A DNA stretch of 64,000 bases from Micromonospora yangpuensis (lineage in GTDB: Bacteria; Actinomycetota; Actinomycetes; Mycobacteriales; Micromonosporaceae): assembly GCF_900091615.1 (NCBI RefSeq), contig NZ_FMIA01000002.1, positions 434,001 to 498,000 on the forward strand. Reading direction: 5' to 3'. A program made the translations under genes and the position numbers. Under the pieces are notes generated by a model. That model did not search any database, had not been told where the DNA came from, and worked only from the letters and a program-made list of their open reading frames with translations. Positions 34,822 through 42,235 of the stretch are shown here, piece by piece. Numbering within the stretch: the first letter of the stretch is position 1; every line of letters begins with the position of its first letter.

Positions 34822-34875
34822 GTAAGGAAGGGCCCCTTGTTAACGCTTTCTGTATAGGAAGGGGCCCTTCCAAAC
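34822..34875 (+). repeat. Dispersed 54-bp element, copy E
   Basis: It begins GTAAGGAAGGGCCCCTTG with core TTAACGCTTTCTGTATAG and ends AAGGGGCCCTTCCAAAC. It lies between the carboxypeptidase stop and the cobalamin riboswitch and could act as a terminator hairpin. Confidence 0.92.
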
Positions 34876-34949
34876 ACCTGGGCCGGGCACCCGGCGGGCT
34901 TCGGCGGTGGTGTCCAGGTCACCCCGCGCCACCTGCGGGAAAGAGCATC

Positions 34950-35160
34950 CTGCGCAGGTGCGCTACGGTGCTACCGATCGTCCGCAGCGAAGCCGGTGCG
35001 AAACCGGCGCTGTCCCGCAACTGTGATGCCCCAGCCGCGGCGCCCGGCCCCTCCGGCCGGCGCCGTTCGGCGTGCCCGGCCGTCCGGCCGGGGTCGATCG
35101 GATCGGCCCACCGGCCGGACCGGTACGGGGATGAGCCAGGTCGCCTGCGGCGCGGTCGCG
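34950..35160 (+). promoter_or_regulatory. Cobalamin (AdoCbl) riboswitch
   Basis: The conserved core GAAGCCGGTGCGAAACCGGC (34988-35007), followed by CTGTCCCGCAACTGTGA, is the hallmark of the cobalamin aptamer. The B12 box AGCCAGGTCGCCTGCG lies at 35134-35149. It sits upstream of the BtuF-like gene start at 35255, so B12 should repress uptake genes. The ends of the aptamer are approximate. Confidence 0.93.
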
Positions 35161-35254
35161 ACACGCGCTCTCGAGGAAGGGCGCCTCGCCCATGGGCGGC
35201 CCCGGTCCCCTGTCGGCGAAGCACCAGACTCCTCGACCGACAGGAGGCACCAGC

Positions 35255-36190
35255 ATGTCCAGACGTACCCCCAGGTTGTTCACCGCGGCGATCGCGGTGG
35301 CCGCGCTCGCGCTCGGCGGCTGCGCCCAGGGCGGCTCCGACGAGCCCGCCGCCGGCCCCACCCCGGGCGGCGCCGCCTACCCGGTGACGGTCGGCGAGCT
35401 GACCCTCGACAAGCGGCCCGAGCGGATCGTCTCGCTCTCGGCCACCGCCACCGAGATGCTCTTCGCCATCGGTGCGGGCAGCCAGGTCACCGCAGTCGAC
35501 GACCAGTCGAACTTCCCGGCGGACGCCCCGAAGAGCGACCTGTCCGGCTTCCAGCCGAACGCCGAGGCGATCACCGCGAAGGACCCCGACCTGGTGGTCC
35601 TCTCCAACGACATGAACAAGATCGTCGACCAGCTGACCAAGCTGAAGATCCCGGTCTTCCTGGCCCCGGCGGCGACCACGCTTGACGACTCGTACCGGCA
35701 GATCACCGAGCTGGGCGCGCTCACCGGCAACGTCGACGCCGCCGCCGACCTGACCACCCGGATGCGCGACGAGATCACCAAACTGGTCGCGGACCTGCCG
35801 CAACGGGCGGAGAAGCTGACGTACTACCACGAGCTGGGGCCGGAGCTGTACAGCGCGACCAGCAAGACCTTCATCGGCTCGCTCTACGCCCAGGTCGGAC
35901 TGACCAACATCGCCGACGCCGCGGACGCCGACGGCAAGCAGGGCGGCTACCCGCAGCTCTCCCAGGAGTCCATCATCAAGGCGGACCCGGACTTCGTCTT
36001 CCTCGCCGACACCAAGTGCTGCCAGCAGTCGGCGGAGACGGTCAAGGCGCGCAGCGGCTGGTCCGGCCTGACCGCGGTCAAGAACAACCAGGTAGTCGCC
36101 CTCGACGACGACATCGCCTCCCGGTGGGGTCCGCGCGTGGTCGACCTGCTCCGGTCGATCGTCGACGCGGTCGCCAAGGTGCCGGCGTGA
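35255..36190 (+). CDS. btuF: Cobalamin ABC transporter substrate-binding lipoprotein
   Basis: This 311-residue lipoprotein starts at ATG 35255 behind CAGGAGG. A lipobox (LGGC) lies near residue 22. The periplasmic-binding-protein fold is of the helical-backbone class, with RIVSLSATATEMLFAIGAG and TAVDDQSNFPADAPK. The riboswitch upstream points to cobalamin or a precursor as substrate. A metal-siderophore would be the alternative from protein family alone. A CC pair in TKCCQQSAETVKA may form a disulfide. It is first gene of a btuFCD operon. Confidence 0.92.
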   Translation: MSRRTPRLFTAAIAVAALALGGCAQGGSDEPAAGPTPGGAAYPVTVGELTLDKRPERIVSLSATATEMLFAIGAGSQVTAVDDQSNFPADAPKSDLSGFQPNAEAITAKDPDLVVLSNDMNKIVDQLTKLKIPVFLAPAATTLDDSYRQITELGALTGNVDAAADLTTRMRDEITKLVADLPQRAEKLTYYHELGPELYSATSKTFIGSLYAQVGLTNIADAADADGKQGGYPQLSQESIIKADPDFVFLADTKCCQQSAETVKARSGWSGLTAVKNNQVVALDDDIASRWGPRVVDLLRSIVDAVAKVPA

Positions 36191-36227
36191 CCTGGTCCGC
36201 CGTCGGTTACCGCAGGTCGACCCGGCC

Positions 36228-37463
36228 TTGATCCGACCGCGAGCCGCCCGACCGGCGGTGCCGGCCGGTCCGGGCAAGTCGGCCGGTCCGGGTCCGTCGG
36301 CCGGTCCGGGCAAGTCGGCCGGTCCGGGTCCGTCGGCCGGCGCGGGCAGATCGGCGGGTCCGGGCCCGGCTGCGGGTTTGGGCAAAACGGCGGGGCCGGC
36401 CCGGTCGGCCGGTTCGGCCAGCGCGCCCGCCGGACTGCGGGCGCGCTGGCTGGTCGCCGGTATCGCCGCCGTCGGGCTCGCGCTCGTCGCCGGTGTCTCG
36501 TTCGGCCCGGTCAGCCTTCCGCCGGGCAGCGTCGCGGTCGAGCTGCTCAACCTCATTCCCGGGGTACGCCTGGAGAGCGGCCTGACCGAGCGCGAGATCG
36601 CCATCATCACCGAGCTACGGCTGCCCCGGGCCGTACTCGGTCTGCTCGTCGGTGGACTGCTCGCCCTGGCCGGCGGCTGCTACCAGGGTGTCTTCCGCAA
36701 CCCGCTGGCCGACCCGTACCTGCTGGGGGTGGCGGCCGGGGCCGGCCTGGCGGTCACCGCGGCGATCGCCCTGCGCGGCGGCGGGGACGGGTCGGGCAGC
36801 ATGCCGGTGACGATCCCGCTGGCCGCGTTCGTCGGCGCGCTCGGCGCGGTGCTGATGACCTACCTGCTGGGCGCGGCCGGCGACCGGGGCCGCTCCCCGG
36901 CGACGCTGATCCTGGCCGGGGTCGCCGTCTCCGCGTTCCTCTCCGCCGGGCAGACCTACCTGCTGCAACGCAACGCCGACAGCATTCAGCTGGTCTACTC
37001 CTGGCTGCTCGGGCGGCTGGCCACCGCCGGTTGGGCCGACGTCCGGTTGGTGCTGCCGTACTTCCTGGTCACCGTGGTCGTGGTGCTGCTGCACCGGCGG
37101 GAACTGGACGTGCTCTCCCTCGGCGACGACGAGGCCAGCAGCCTGGGCCTGCACCCGCAACGTTCCCGGTACCTGCTGGTCGCCGCCGCCTCGCTCGGCA
37201 CCGCCGCGGCGGTCTCCGCCACCGGCCTGATCGGGTTCGTCGGGATCATCGTGCCGCACGCGGTACGGCTGCTCGCCGGCTCGAGCTACCGGGTGATCCT
37301 GCCGCTGTCCCTGCTCTTCGGGGGTGCCTTCCTGGCGCTGACCGACGTGATCGCCCGGACCGCCGCCGCCCCGGCCGAGGTACCGATCGGCGTGGTCACC
37401 GCACTGCTCGGCGGGCCGTTCTTCGTCCTGGTCCTGCGCACCACCCGCCGGATGCTCTCGTGA
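36228..37463 (+). CDS. btuC: Cobalamin ABC transporter permease (FecCD family)
   Basis: This 411-residue permease has the FecCD signature: LRLPRAVLGLLVGGLLALAGGCYQGVFRNPLADPYLLGVAAGAGL, with about ten helices from residue 66 onward. The first 60 residues are an unusual repeat of GPGKSAGPGPSAG encoded by tandem DNA repeats. The TTG start at 36228 is used tentatively; GTG 36258 is possible, and the repeat tail might not be made. Its stop overlaps btuD by 4 bp. It forms the membrane channel for B12 import. Confidence 0.9.
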   Translation: MIRPRAARPAVPAGPGKSAGPGPSAGPGKSAGPGPSAGAGRSAGPGPAAGLGKTAGPARSAGSASAPAGLRARWLVAGIAAVGLALVAGVSFGPVSLPPGSVAVELLNLIPGVRLESGLTEREIAIITELRLPRAVLGLLVGGLLALAGGCYQGVFRNPLADPYLLGVAAGAGLAVTAAIALRGGGDGSGSMPVTIPLAAFVGALGAVLMTYLLGAAGDRGRSPATLILAGVAVSAFLSAGQTYLLQRNADSIQLVYSWLLGRLATAGWADVRLVLPYFLVTVVVVLLHRRELDVLSLGDDEASSLGLHPQRSRYLLVAAASLGTAAAVSATGLIGFVGIIVPHAVRLLAGSSYRVILPLSLLFGGAFLALTDVIARTAAAPAEVPIGVVTALLGGPFFVLVLRTTRRMLS

Positions 37464-38317
37464 CCCCGGATCCCGCCGGTCCCGCCGACCCCGCCGGCAC
37501 TGTCGACCCCGCCGGCACTGTCGGCCCCGCCGACCCCGCCGGGGCGGCGGCCGTCGAGGTGCGGCGGTTGCGGGTGGAGTTGGGCGGGGTGCCGGTGCTG
37601 ACCGGGGTCGACCTCACCGTCGCCCCCGGCGAGTGGGTCACCGTGATCGGCCCGAACGGCGCCGGCAAGTCGACCCTGCTGCGGGCCGTCGGCGGCCTGC
37701 TGCCCGCGCCGGACGCCATCTGGCTCTTCGGTACGCCGAGCGCCCGCCTGCGCCGTCGCGACCGGGCCCGGGTGGTGGCCACTGTCCCGCAGTCGCCGGT
37801 CGTGCCGCCCGGAATGGCGGTGCTGGACTACGTCCTGCTCGGGCGTACCCCGTACATCCCCCCGCTGGGGCGGGAGTCAGCGGCCGACCTGGCCGTGGTG
37901 CACGAGGTCCTCCGCCGGCTCGACCTGCTCGGCTTCGAACGTCGTGAGCTGGCCACCCTCTCCGGTGGGGAACGGCAGCGGGTCTTCCTGGCCCGGGCGC
38001 TGGCCCAGGGCGCCACCCTGCTGCTGCTCGACGAGCCGACCAGCGCGCTGGACATCGGCCACCAGCAGGAGGTGCTGGAGCTGGTCGACCAGCTCCGCCG
38101 GGAGCACGGGCTTACCGTGCTGGCCACCATGCACGACCTCTCGGTCGCCGGGGAGTACGCCGACCGGCTGGTGCTGCTCTCCGCCGGTCAGGTGGCCGCC
38201 GTCGGCCCGCCCCGGGAGGTGCTCACCGAAGACCTCCTGGGCACCCACTACCGGGCCACCGTCCGGGTGATCCAGGGCGAACACGGCCCCCTGGTAGTCC
38301 CCGTCCGCCCCCGCTGA
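37460..38317 (+). CDS. btuD: Cobalamin ABC transporter ATP-binding protein
   Basis: This 285-residue ATPase starts at GTG 37460, overlapping btuC by 4 bp. The first 30 residues are a PADPAGTV repeat that is likely dispensable. The ABC core shows Walker A GPNGAGKST, Q-loop VPQSPVVPP, signature LSGGERQR, Walker B LLLLDEPTSALD and H-loop TMHDLSVA. It pairs with BtuC to power uptake of B12. Element copy F begins 3 bp after its stop codon. Confidence 0.93.
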   Translation: MTPDPAGPADPAGTVDPAGTVGPADPAGAAAVEVRRLRVELGGVPVLTGVDLTVAPGEWVTVIGPNGAGKSTLLRAVGGLLPAPDAIWLFGTPSARLRRRDRARVVATVPQSPVVPPGMAVLDYVLLGRTPYIPPLGRESAADLAVVHEVLRRLDLLGFERRELATLSGGERQRVFLARALAQGATLLLLDEPTSALDIGHQQEVLELVDQLRREHGLTVLATMHDLSVAGEYADRLVLLSAGQVAAVGPPREVLTEDLLGTHYRATVRVIQGEHGPLVVPVRPR

Positions 38318-38320
38318 GGT

Positions 38321-38404
38321 GTAAGGAAGGGCCCCCTGTTAACGCTTTCGGTAGAGAGGGGTTCCCTTCTCACGATCGGGTGTTAAGAAGGGGCCCTTCC
38401 TTAC
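38321..38404. repeat. Dispersed 54-bp element, copy F plus a half copy
   Basis: A full copy at 38321-38373 (GTAAGGAAGGGCCCCC...TTAACGCTTTCGGTAGAG) is followed at 38382-38404 by an inverted half element ending AAGGGGCCCTTCCTTAC. The terminal TTA at 38401-38403 is the stop codon of the VOC gene on the minus strand. Confidence 0.92.
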
Positions 38405-39171
38405 CGCTGGGGGTGCAGGGTGATGACGGAGAAGAGGGCGCCGTGGGGATCGCGGAGCGCGGCGATCCGGCCGACCGGGAGGTCCCAGGGTGGCACCAGG
38501 ATCTCGCCGCCCAGCTCCACGGCCTGCTCGGCGGCGGCGTCGGTGTCGGTGACCGCGAAGTACACCGACCAGTACGCCGGCAGGTCGGCGGGGTAGCCGT
38601 CACCCAGCGGCGGCATCATCCCGGCGACGATCCGGCTGCCGCACCGCCAACCGGTGTAGGGGACCGGGTCCATCGGTTGCTCCTCCGGCTGCCAGCCGAA
38701 GACCAGCTCGTAGAAGGCCTTCGCCCCCTCGGGGTCGGGGGTGACCAACTCGGTCCAGCTCAACGCCCCGGGCACGTTGAACACCTCGGCTCCGCCCATC
38801 GCCATCGGCTGCCACACGCTGAACGCCGCGCCGGCCGGATCGGCGAAGACGGCCATCCGCCCCTGGTCGAAGATCTCCAACGGGGGTACCACGACCTGTC
38901 CGCCGGCTTTGGCGACCCGGGTGGCGACCAGGTCGGCGTCGTCCGTGGCCACGTACGTCGACCAGATCGGCACCTGGTCCGGGGTGGCCGGCGGGCCGAC
39001 CCCGGCGGCGGCCTGCCCGTCCAGCAGGAACGTGGTGTAACCGCCCGCTTCGGGCTGGGGCGAGACCCGGCCGGTCCAGCCGAACAGCCCACCGTAGAAC
39101 CGTTTGGCCTCCGCCAGGTCCGCGGTGGCCAGGTCGGCCCAGCAGGGGATGCCCGGTGCGACGGCGTTCAC
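38401..39171 (-). CDS. Double VOC (glyoxalase-like) domain protein
   Basis: This 256-residue protein starts at GTG 39171 behind GAGAGGGG. It has two VOC domains. The first starts GIPCWADLATADLAEAKRFYGGLFGW; the second starts GALSWTELVTPDPEGAKAFYELVFGW, with DPAGAAFSVWQ and DPHGALFSVI ends. VOC proteins bind a metal and act as glyoxalases, isomerases or binding/resistance proteins. This two-domain group is common in actinomycetes and mostly uncharacterised. Its stop lies in the element half copy. Confidence 0.9.
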   Translation of the reverse strand: MNAVAPGIPCWADLATADLAEAKRFYGGLFGWTGRVSPQPEAGGYTTFLLDGQAAAGVGPPATPDQVPIWSTYVATDDADLVATRVAKAGGQVVVPPLEIFDQGRMAVFADPAGAAFSVWQPMAMGGAEVFNVPGALSWTELVTPDPEGAKAFYELVFGWQPEEQPMDPVPYTGWRCGSRIVAGMMPPLGDGYPADLPAYWSVYFAVTDTDAAAEQAVELGGEILVPPWDLPVGRIAALRDPHGALFSVITLHPQR

Positions 39172-39437
39172 GCTGACCCCTCTCGGCCGGTGACGGCTCC
39201 CTGCCGGCATCGTGGCACCGCCGCGCCGGCCGGCGCAGCCGAACCGGCCAGAAGCCCCCGCACACCCGGCGCCGACAGATCCGCGCCGCGCCGCCTCGCG
39301 CCGCGCCGCCTCGCGCCGCCTCGCGCCGCGCTACCCCGCGTCACGCCGGACCGCCCGGACCAGACCGGACCGCCCGGGCCGGCCCGCCCCCGTTGCGTTC
39401 CGGGCCGGCCCAGGGGCTACCTCACCTCGGTGCCTGG

Positions 39438-40181
39438 TCAGGTGAACCGACGGCCCTCGTCCCGTCGGTACGCCCAACCGGCGAGCGCGGCCAGCACCGC
39501 GACCCAGACCGCGAGCATGCCGACCGAGAGCGGATCGGGGCGGAAGTCGCCGACCGACGCCCACATCAGTTCGACCGCGCCCCGGGTGGGCAGGTACGGG
39601 GCGATCACCTCGATGAAGCCGGGGGCCTGACCGGGTGCGGAGAGCAGCCCACCACCGAAGGCGAGCGGGAAGAACAGCACCTGGGCGACCACGATCGCCG
39701 CCTTGCTCGGCAGGGCGTACCCGATGGTCAGCCCCATCAGGGTGAACGGTACCGAGATCACCGCGACCGTGCCGGCGGCCAGCGCGAACCCGGGCAGGCT
39801 GATCCAGGCCTCGGTCAGGGTCGCCGCGATCAGCAAAACCGGGATCAGCGAGAAGTAGCTGAGCAGCAGCCCGGCCAGCACCCGACCGGCGAAGCGGGGC
39901 GCGGAGCCGACCGGCAGGGTCCGCAGGTACGGGTCCCAGGGCTGGGCGCGGTCCTCGGCGACGCCCACGCCGTACTGGAAGATGTTGGCGCTGAGCACGG
40001 AGAAGGTGACCATGGCGGCGGTGGCGAAGGTGGCGGGGGTGGGGTCGTCGCCGGCGAACGGCACCACGAAGAAGAGCATCGCGGCGGCCGGGAAGAACGC
40101 GCTGCCCACCACCGCGATCGGGATGCGGACGGTCTCCAACAGTTGGTAACGGGCATGGACCAGGGTGAGCTTCATGGTCAA
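39438..40181 (-). CDS. ABC-2 type transporter permease
   Basis: This 247-residue protein has about six helices. Its N-terminus, MTMKLTLVHARYQLLETVRIP, and the motif PFTLMGLTIGYALPSKAAIVVAQVLFFPLAF are typical of DrrB/NatB-like permeases. It is the last gene of a four-gene operon on the minus strand, overlapping the ATPase gene by 4 bp. The substrate is unknown; such systems export drugs, lipids or Na+ or extract antimicrobial peptides. Confidence 0.9.
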   Translation of the reverse strand: MTMKLTLVHARYQLLETVRIPIAVVGSAFFPAAAMLFFVVPFAGDDPTPATFATAAMVTFSVLSANIFQYGVGVAEDRAQPWDPYLRTLPVGSAPRFAGRVLAGLLLSYFSLIPVLLIAATLTEAWISLPGFALAAGTVAVISVPFTLMGLTIGYALPSKAAIVVAQVLFFPLAFGGGLLSAPGQAPGFIEVIAPYLPTRGAVELMWASVGDFRPDPLSVGMLAVWVAVLAALAGWAYRRDEGRRFT

Positions 40182-41062
40182 CGACTTCCGGTCGGTTGTT
40201 CGTCGGCGGTGATGGCGAGGAACGCCTTCTCCAGGCTGGTGGGGCGGACCTCCAGGTCCCGGAACGGCACCCCGCCGGTGACCAGGTCCCGGACCAGCCG
40301 GTCGGCGTCGGTGGTGAAGAGGTGGGTACGCCCCTCGGCCCGTTCGACCCGGGTCACGCCGGGCAGTTCCGGCAGGTCGTCGGCGGTCAGGCTGACCCGG
40401 CGTACGCCGACCACGTCGCGTACCGCCGCCACCGTGTCGTCGGCGAGCACCCGGCCCCGCCCGATGACCACGACCCGCCGGGCCAGCGCCTCCACCTCTT
40501 CGAGGTAGTGGCTGGTCAGCAGCACCGTGCCGCCGTCGGCGTGGAAGGCCCGGACGGCGTCCCAGAGGGTGTGCCGGGCCTCGACGTCCAGTCCGGTGGT
40601 CGGCTCGTCGAGCAGTACCAGCCGGGGTCGGCCGACGAAGGCCAACGCCACCGCCAGCCGGCGGCGCTGACCGCCGGAGAGCCCGCCGGTCTGCCGGCGT
40701 ACCAGGTCGGTGAGGCCGAACCGGTCGAGCAGTTCGCCCCGGGGCACCGGGTCGGGGTAGTGGGCGGAGACGAAGTCGACGACCTCGCCGACCCGCAGCG
40801 TGCCGGGTAGGCCGGTCTCCTGCGGGGTGACCCCGACCGACCTGCGGTGGGCCGGGTCGCGGGGATCACCGCCGAAGAGCTGCACCCGGCCGGCGGTGGG
40901 TCGGCGCAGCCCGACGAGGAGGTTCATCAGGGTGCTCTTGCCGGCACCGTTCGGGCCGAGCAGCCCGACCAGTTCGCCGGCGGAGACGTCGAGGTCGACG
41001 GAGTCGAGGGCGAGCACGTCGCCGTACCGTCGGGTGGCCTGTTCGGCCCGGGCGAGGATCAT
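40178..41062 (-). CDS. ABC exporter ATP-binding protein
   Basis: This 294-residue ATPase has Walker A GPNGAGKST, Q-loop VTPQETGLPGTLRV, signature LSGGQRRR, and Walker B RLVLLDEPTTGLD. The C-terminal 60 residues after the nucleotide-binding domain resemble the regulatory tail of DrrA-type exporters. It overlaps the regulator gene upstream and the permease gene downstream by 4 bp each, so it is the motor of the ABC-2 exporter. Confidence 0.94.
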   Translation of the reverse strand: MILARAEQATRRYGDVLALDSVDLDVSAGELVGLLGPNGAGKSTLMNLLVGLRRPTAGRVQLFGGDPRDPAHRRSVGVTPQETGLPGTLRVGEVVDFVSAHYPDPVPRGELLDRFGLTDLVRRQTGGLSGGQRRRLAVALAFVGRPRLVLLDEPTTGLDVEARHTLWDAVRAFHADGGTVLLTSHYLEEVEALARRVVVIGRGRVLADDTVAAVRDVVGVRRVSLTADDLPELPGVTRVERAEGRTHLFTTDADRLVRDLVTGGVPFRDLEVRPTSLEKAFLAITADEQPTGSR

Positions 41063-41523
41063 GTGGTGTCCTTCCGGCCGGCGGTCCCGGCGGGGTCGGT
41101 GCGGACGGCGACGCCGGTCGGGCCGGCAACGTCGGCGGTCCCGGCGACACCGGTCGGGCCGGCAACGTCGGCGGTCCCGGCGGTACCGGTCGGGCCGGCA
41201 ATGTCGGCGGTCCCGGCGGTATCGGCGGGGCCGCCCGGGGTGAGCAGGGCGCGGATGGCGTCGGTGTACTCCTCGAAGGCCAACCGGCCCCGCCGGGTCA
41301 GGGCGATCAGGGTGGCCGGGGTCCGGCCCCGGTAGGTCTTGGTGACCTCGACGTAGCCGGCGTCCTCCAGCTTGCGCAGGTGTACCGAGAGGTTGCCGGG
41401 GGTCATGGCGAGGATCTCCTGCAACCGGGGGAAGGCGATCAGGTCGCCCTGGCCGAGGGTGGCGAGGGTGGCGACCACCCGCAGCCGGGCCTGGGCGTGG
41501 ATCACCGGGTCGAGTTCGGTCAC
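41059..41523 (-). CDS. Winged-helix regulator with repeat tail
   Basis: This 154-residue protein starts at GTG 41523. Residues 1-95 form a winged helix: RLRVVATLATLGQGDLIAFPRLQEILAMTPGNLSVHLRKLEDAGYVEVTKTYRGRTPAT, of the DUF2582/MarR-like group that controls adjacent exporter genes. The C-terminal 55 residues are built from 12-residue repeats (GPTGVAGTADVA), encoded by 36-bp DNA repeats. It overlaps the ATPase gene by 4 bp. It probably represses the operon that contains it. Confidence 0.88.
   Translation of the reverse strand: MTELDPVIHAQARLRVVATLATLGQGDLIAFPRLQEILAMTPGNLSVHLRKLEDAGYVEVTKTYRGRTPATLIALTRRGRLAFEEYTDAIRALLTPGGPADTAGTADIAGPTGTAGTADVAGPTGVAGTADVAGPTGVAVRTDPAGTAGRKDTT
41125..41232 (-). 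repeat. Three 36-bp tandem repeats in the regulator gene
   Basis: Units at 41125, 41161 and 41197 each begin GGCAA(C/T)GTCGGCGGTCCC and encode 12 residues. The array keeps the reading frame and forms the C-terminal tail. Confidence 0.9.
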
Positions 41524-42158
41524 CGGCGGTCCCGCTGGCGCAGCCAGCCGAGCAACCCGGCGAGGATCATCCCGCCACCGCCGGCGACCGCGACCACCAG
41601 CGCGTGCCAGCCGGGACCGGCGATCGAACCGAGCACGTTGAGCACGGTGATCCAGACGCCGAGCAGGAAGAGCCGGCGGTCCAGCCAGACCGCGCCACCG
41701 GCCATGTGCAGCACCCCGGTCAGGCCGACCGACAGGGCCGACCAGAGCAGCCCGGTCAGCTCCGGCGGAAGGCTGTCGGAGACCCGCCCGGCGACCGCGA
41801 AGACGGTGAGGAAGCCCAGGAACCAGGACCAGCCGTACCAGGTGCCGCGTCGGGCGGAGTCCCCGGTGACGTCCCCGTAGGCCCGTGCGCTGGCCACCCC
41901 GGAGACGATCCCGGCCGCGCCGAGCAGCACGAAGAGCACGGTCAGCGGCAGCCAGGTGGGCAGGTCGACCAGGACCCGTCCGTTCGGTGAGAAGCGCAGG
42001 AAGAAGAGGCCGAACCCGATCAGCCAGGCCAGGCCCCAGGGCCAGTAGTAGGCGCGGGGGTCGGGTTCGAGGCGGCGGGTGGCGGTGGCCTGCTGCTCAC
42101 GGATCAGGCGCAGGGCGGCGGCCGGGTCAGCCGGCGGAAGCTCGTCTTCGACGTTCAC
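41520..42158 (-). CDS. Membrane protein, first gene of ABC exporter operon
   Basis: This 212-residue protein starts at GTG 42158. The N-terminal 30 residues are hydrophilic (PAAALRLIREQQATATRRLEPDPR), then about five helices follow (YYWPWGLAWLIGFGLFFLRF, LPLTVLFVLLGAAGIVSG, and more). It overlaps the regulator gene by 4 bp. The leader is strikingly AT-rich (TTTAAAACACAAAG at 42168-42181), likely a promoter or operator. The transporter-operon position suggests an accessory membrane protein; the family is unrecognised. Confidence 0.85.
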   Translation of the reverse strand: MNVEDELPPADPAAALRLIREQQATATRRLEPDPRAYYWPWGLAWLIGFGLFFLRFSPNGRVLVDLPTWLPLTVLFVLLGAAGIVSGVASARAYGDVTGDSARRGTWYGWSWFLGFLTVFAVAGRVSDSLPPELTGLLWSALSVGLTGVLHMAGGAVWLDRRLFLLGVWITVLNVLGSIAGPGWHALVVAVAGGGGMILAGLLGWLRQRDRR

Positions 42159-42235
42159 GCAAAGAACTTTAAAACACAAAGTCAAGGGCCTGGGTGCCGG
42201 GCGCGGGGGTCGGGTCGGGGCGAGCGGTTCGGTGT

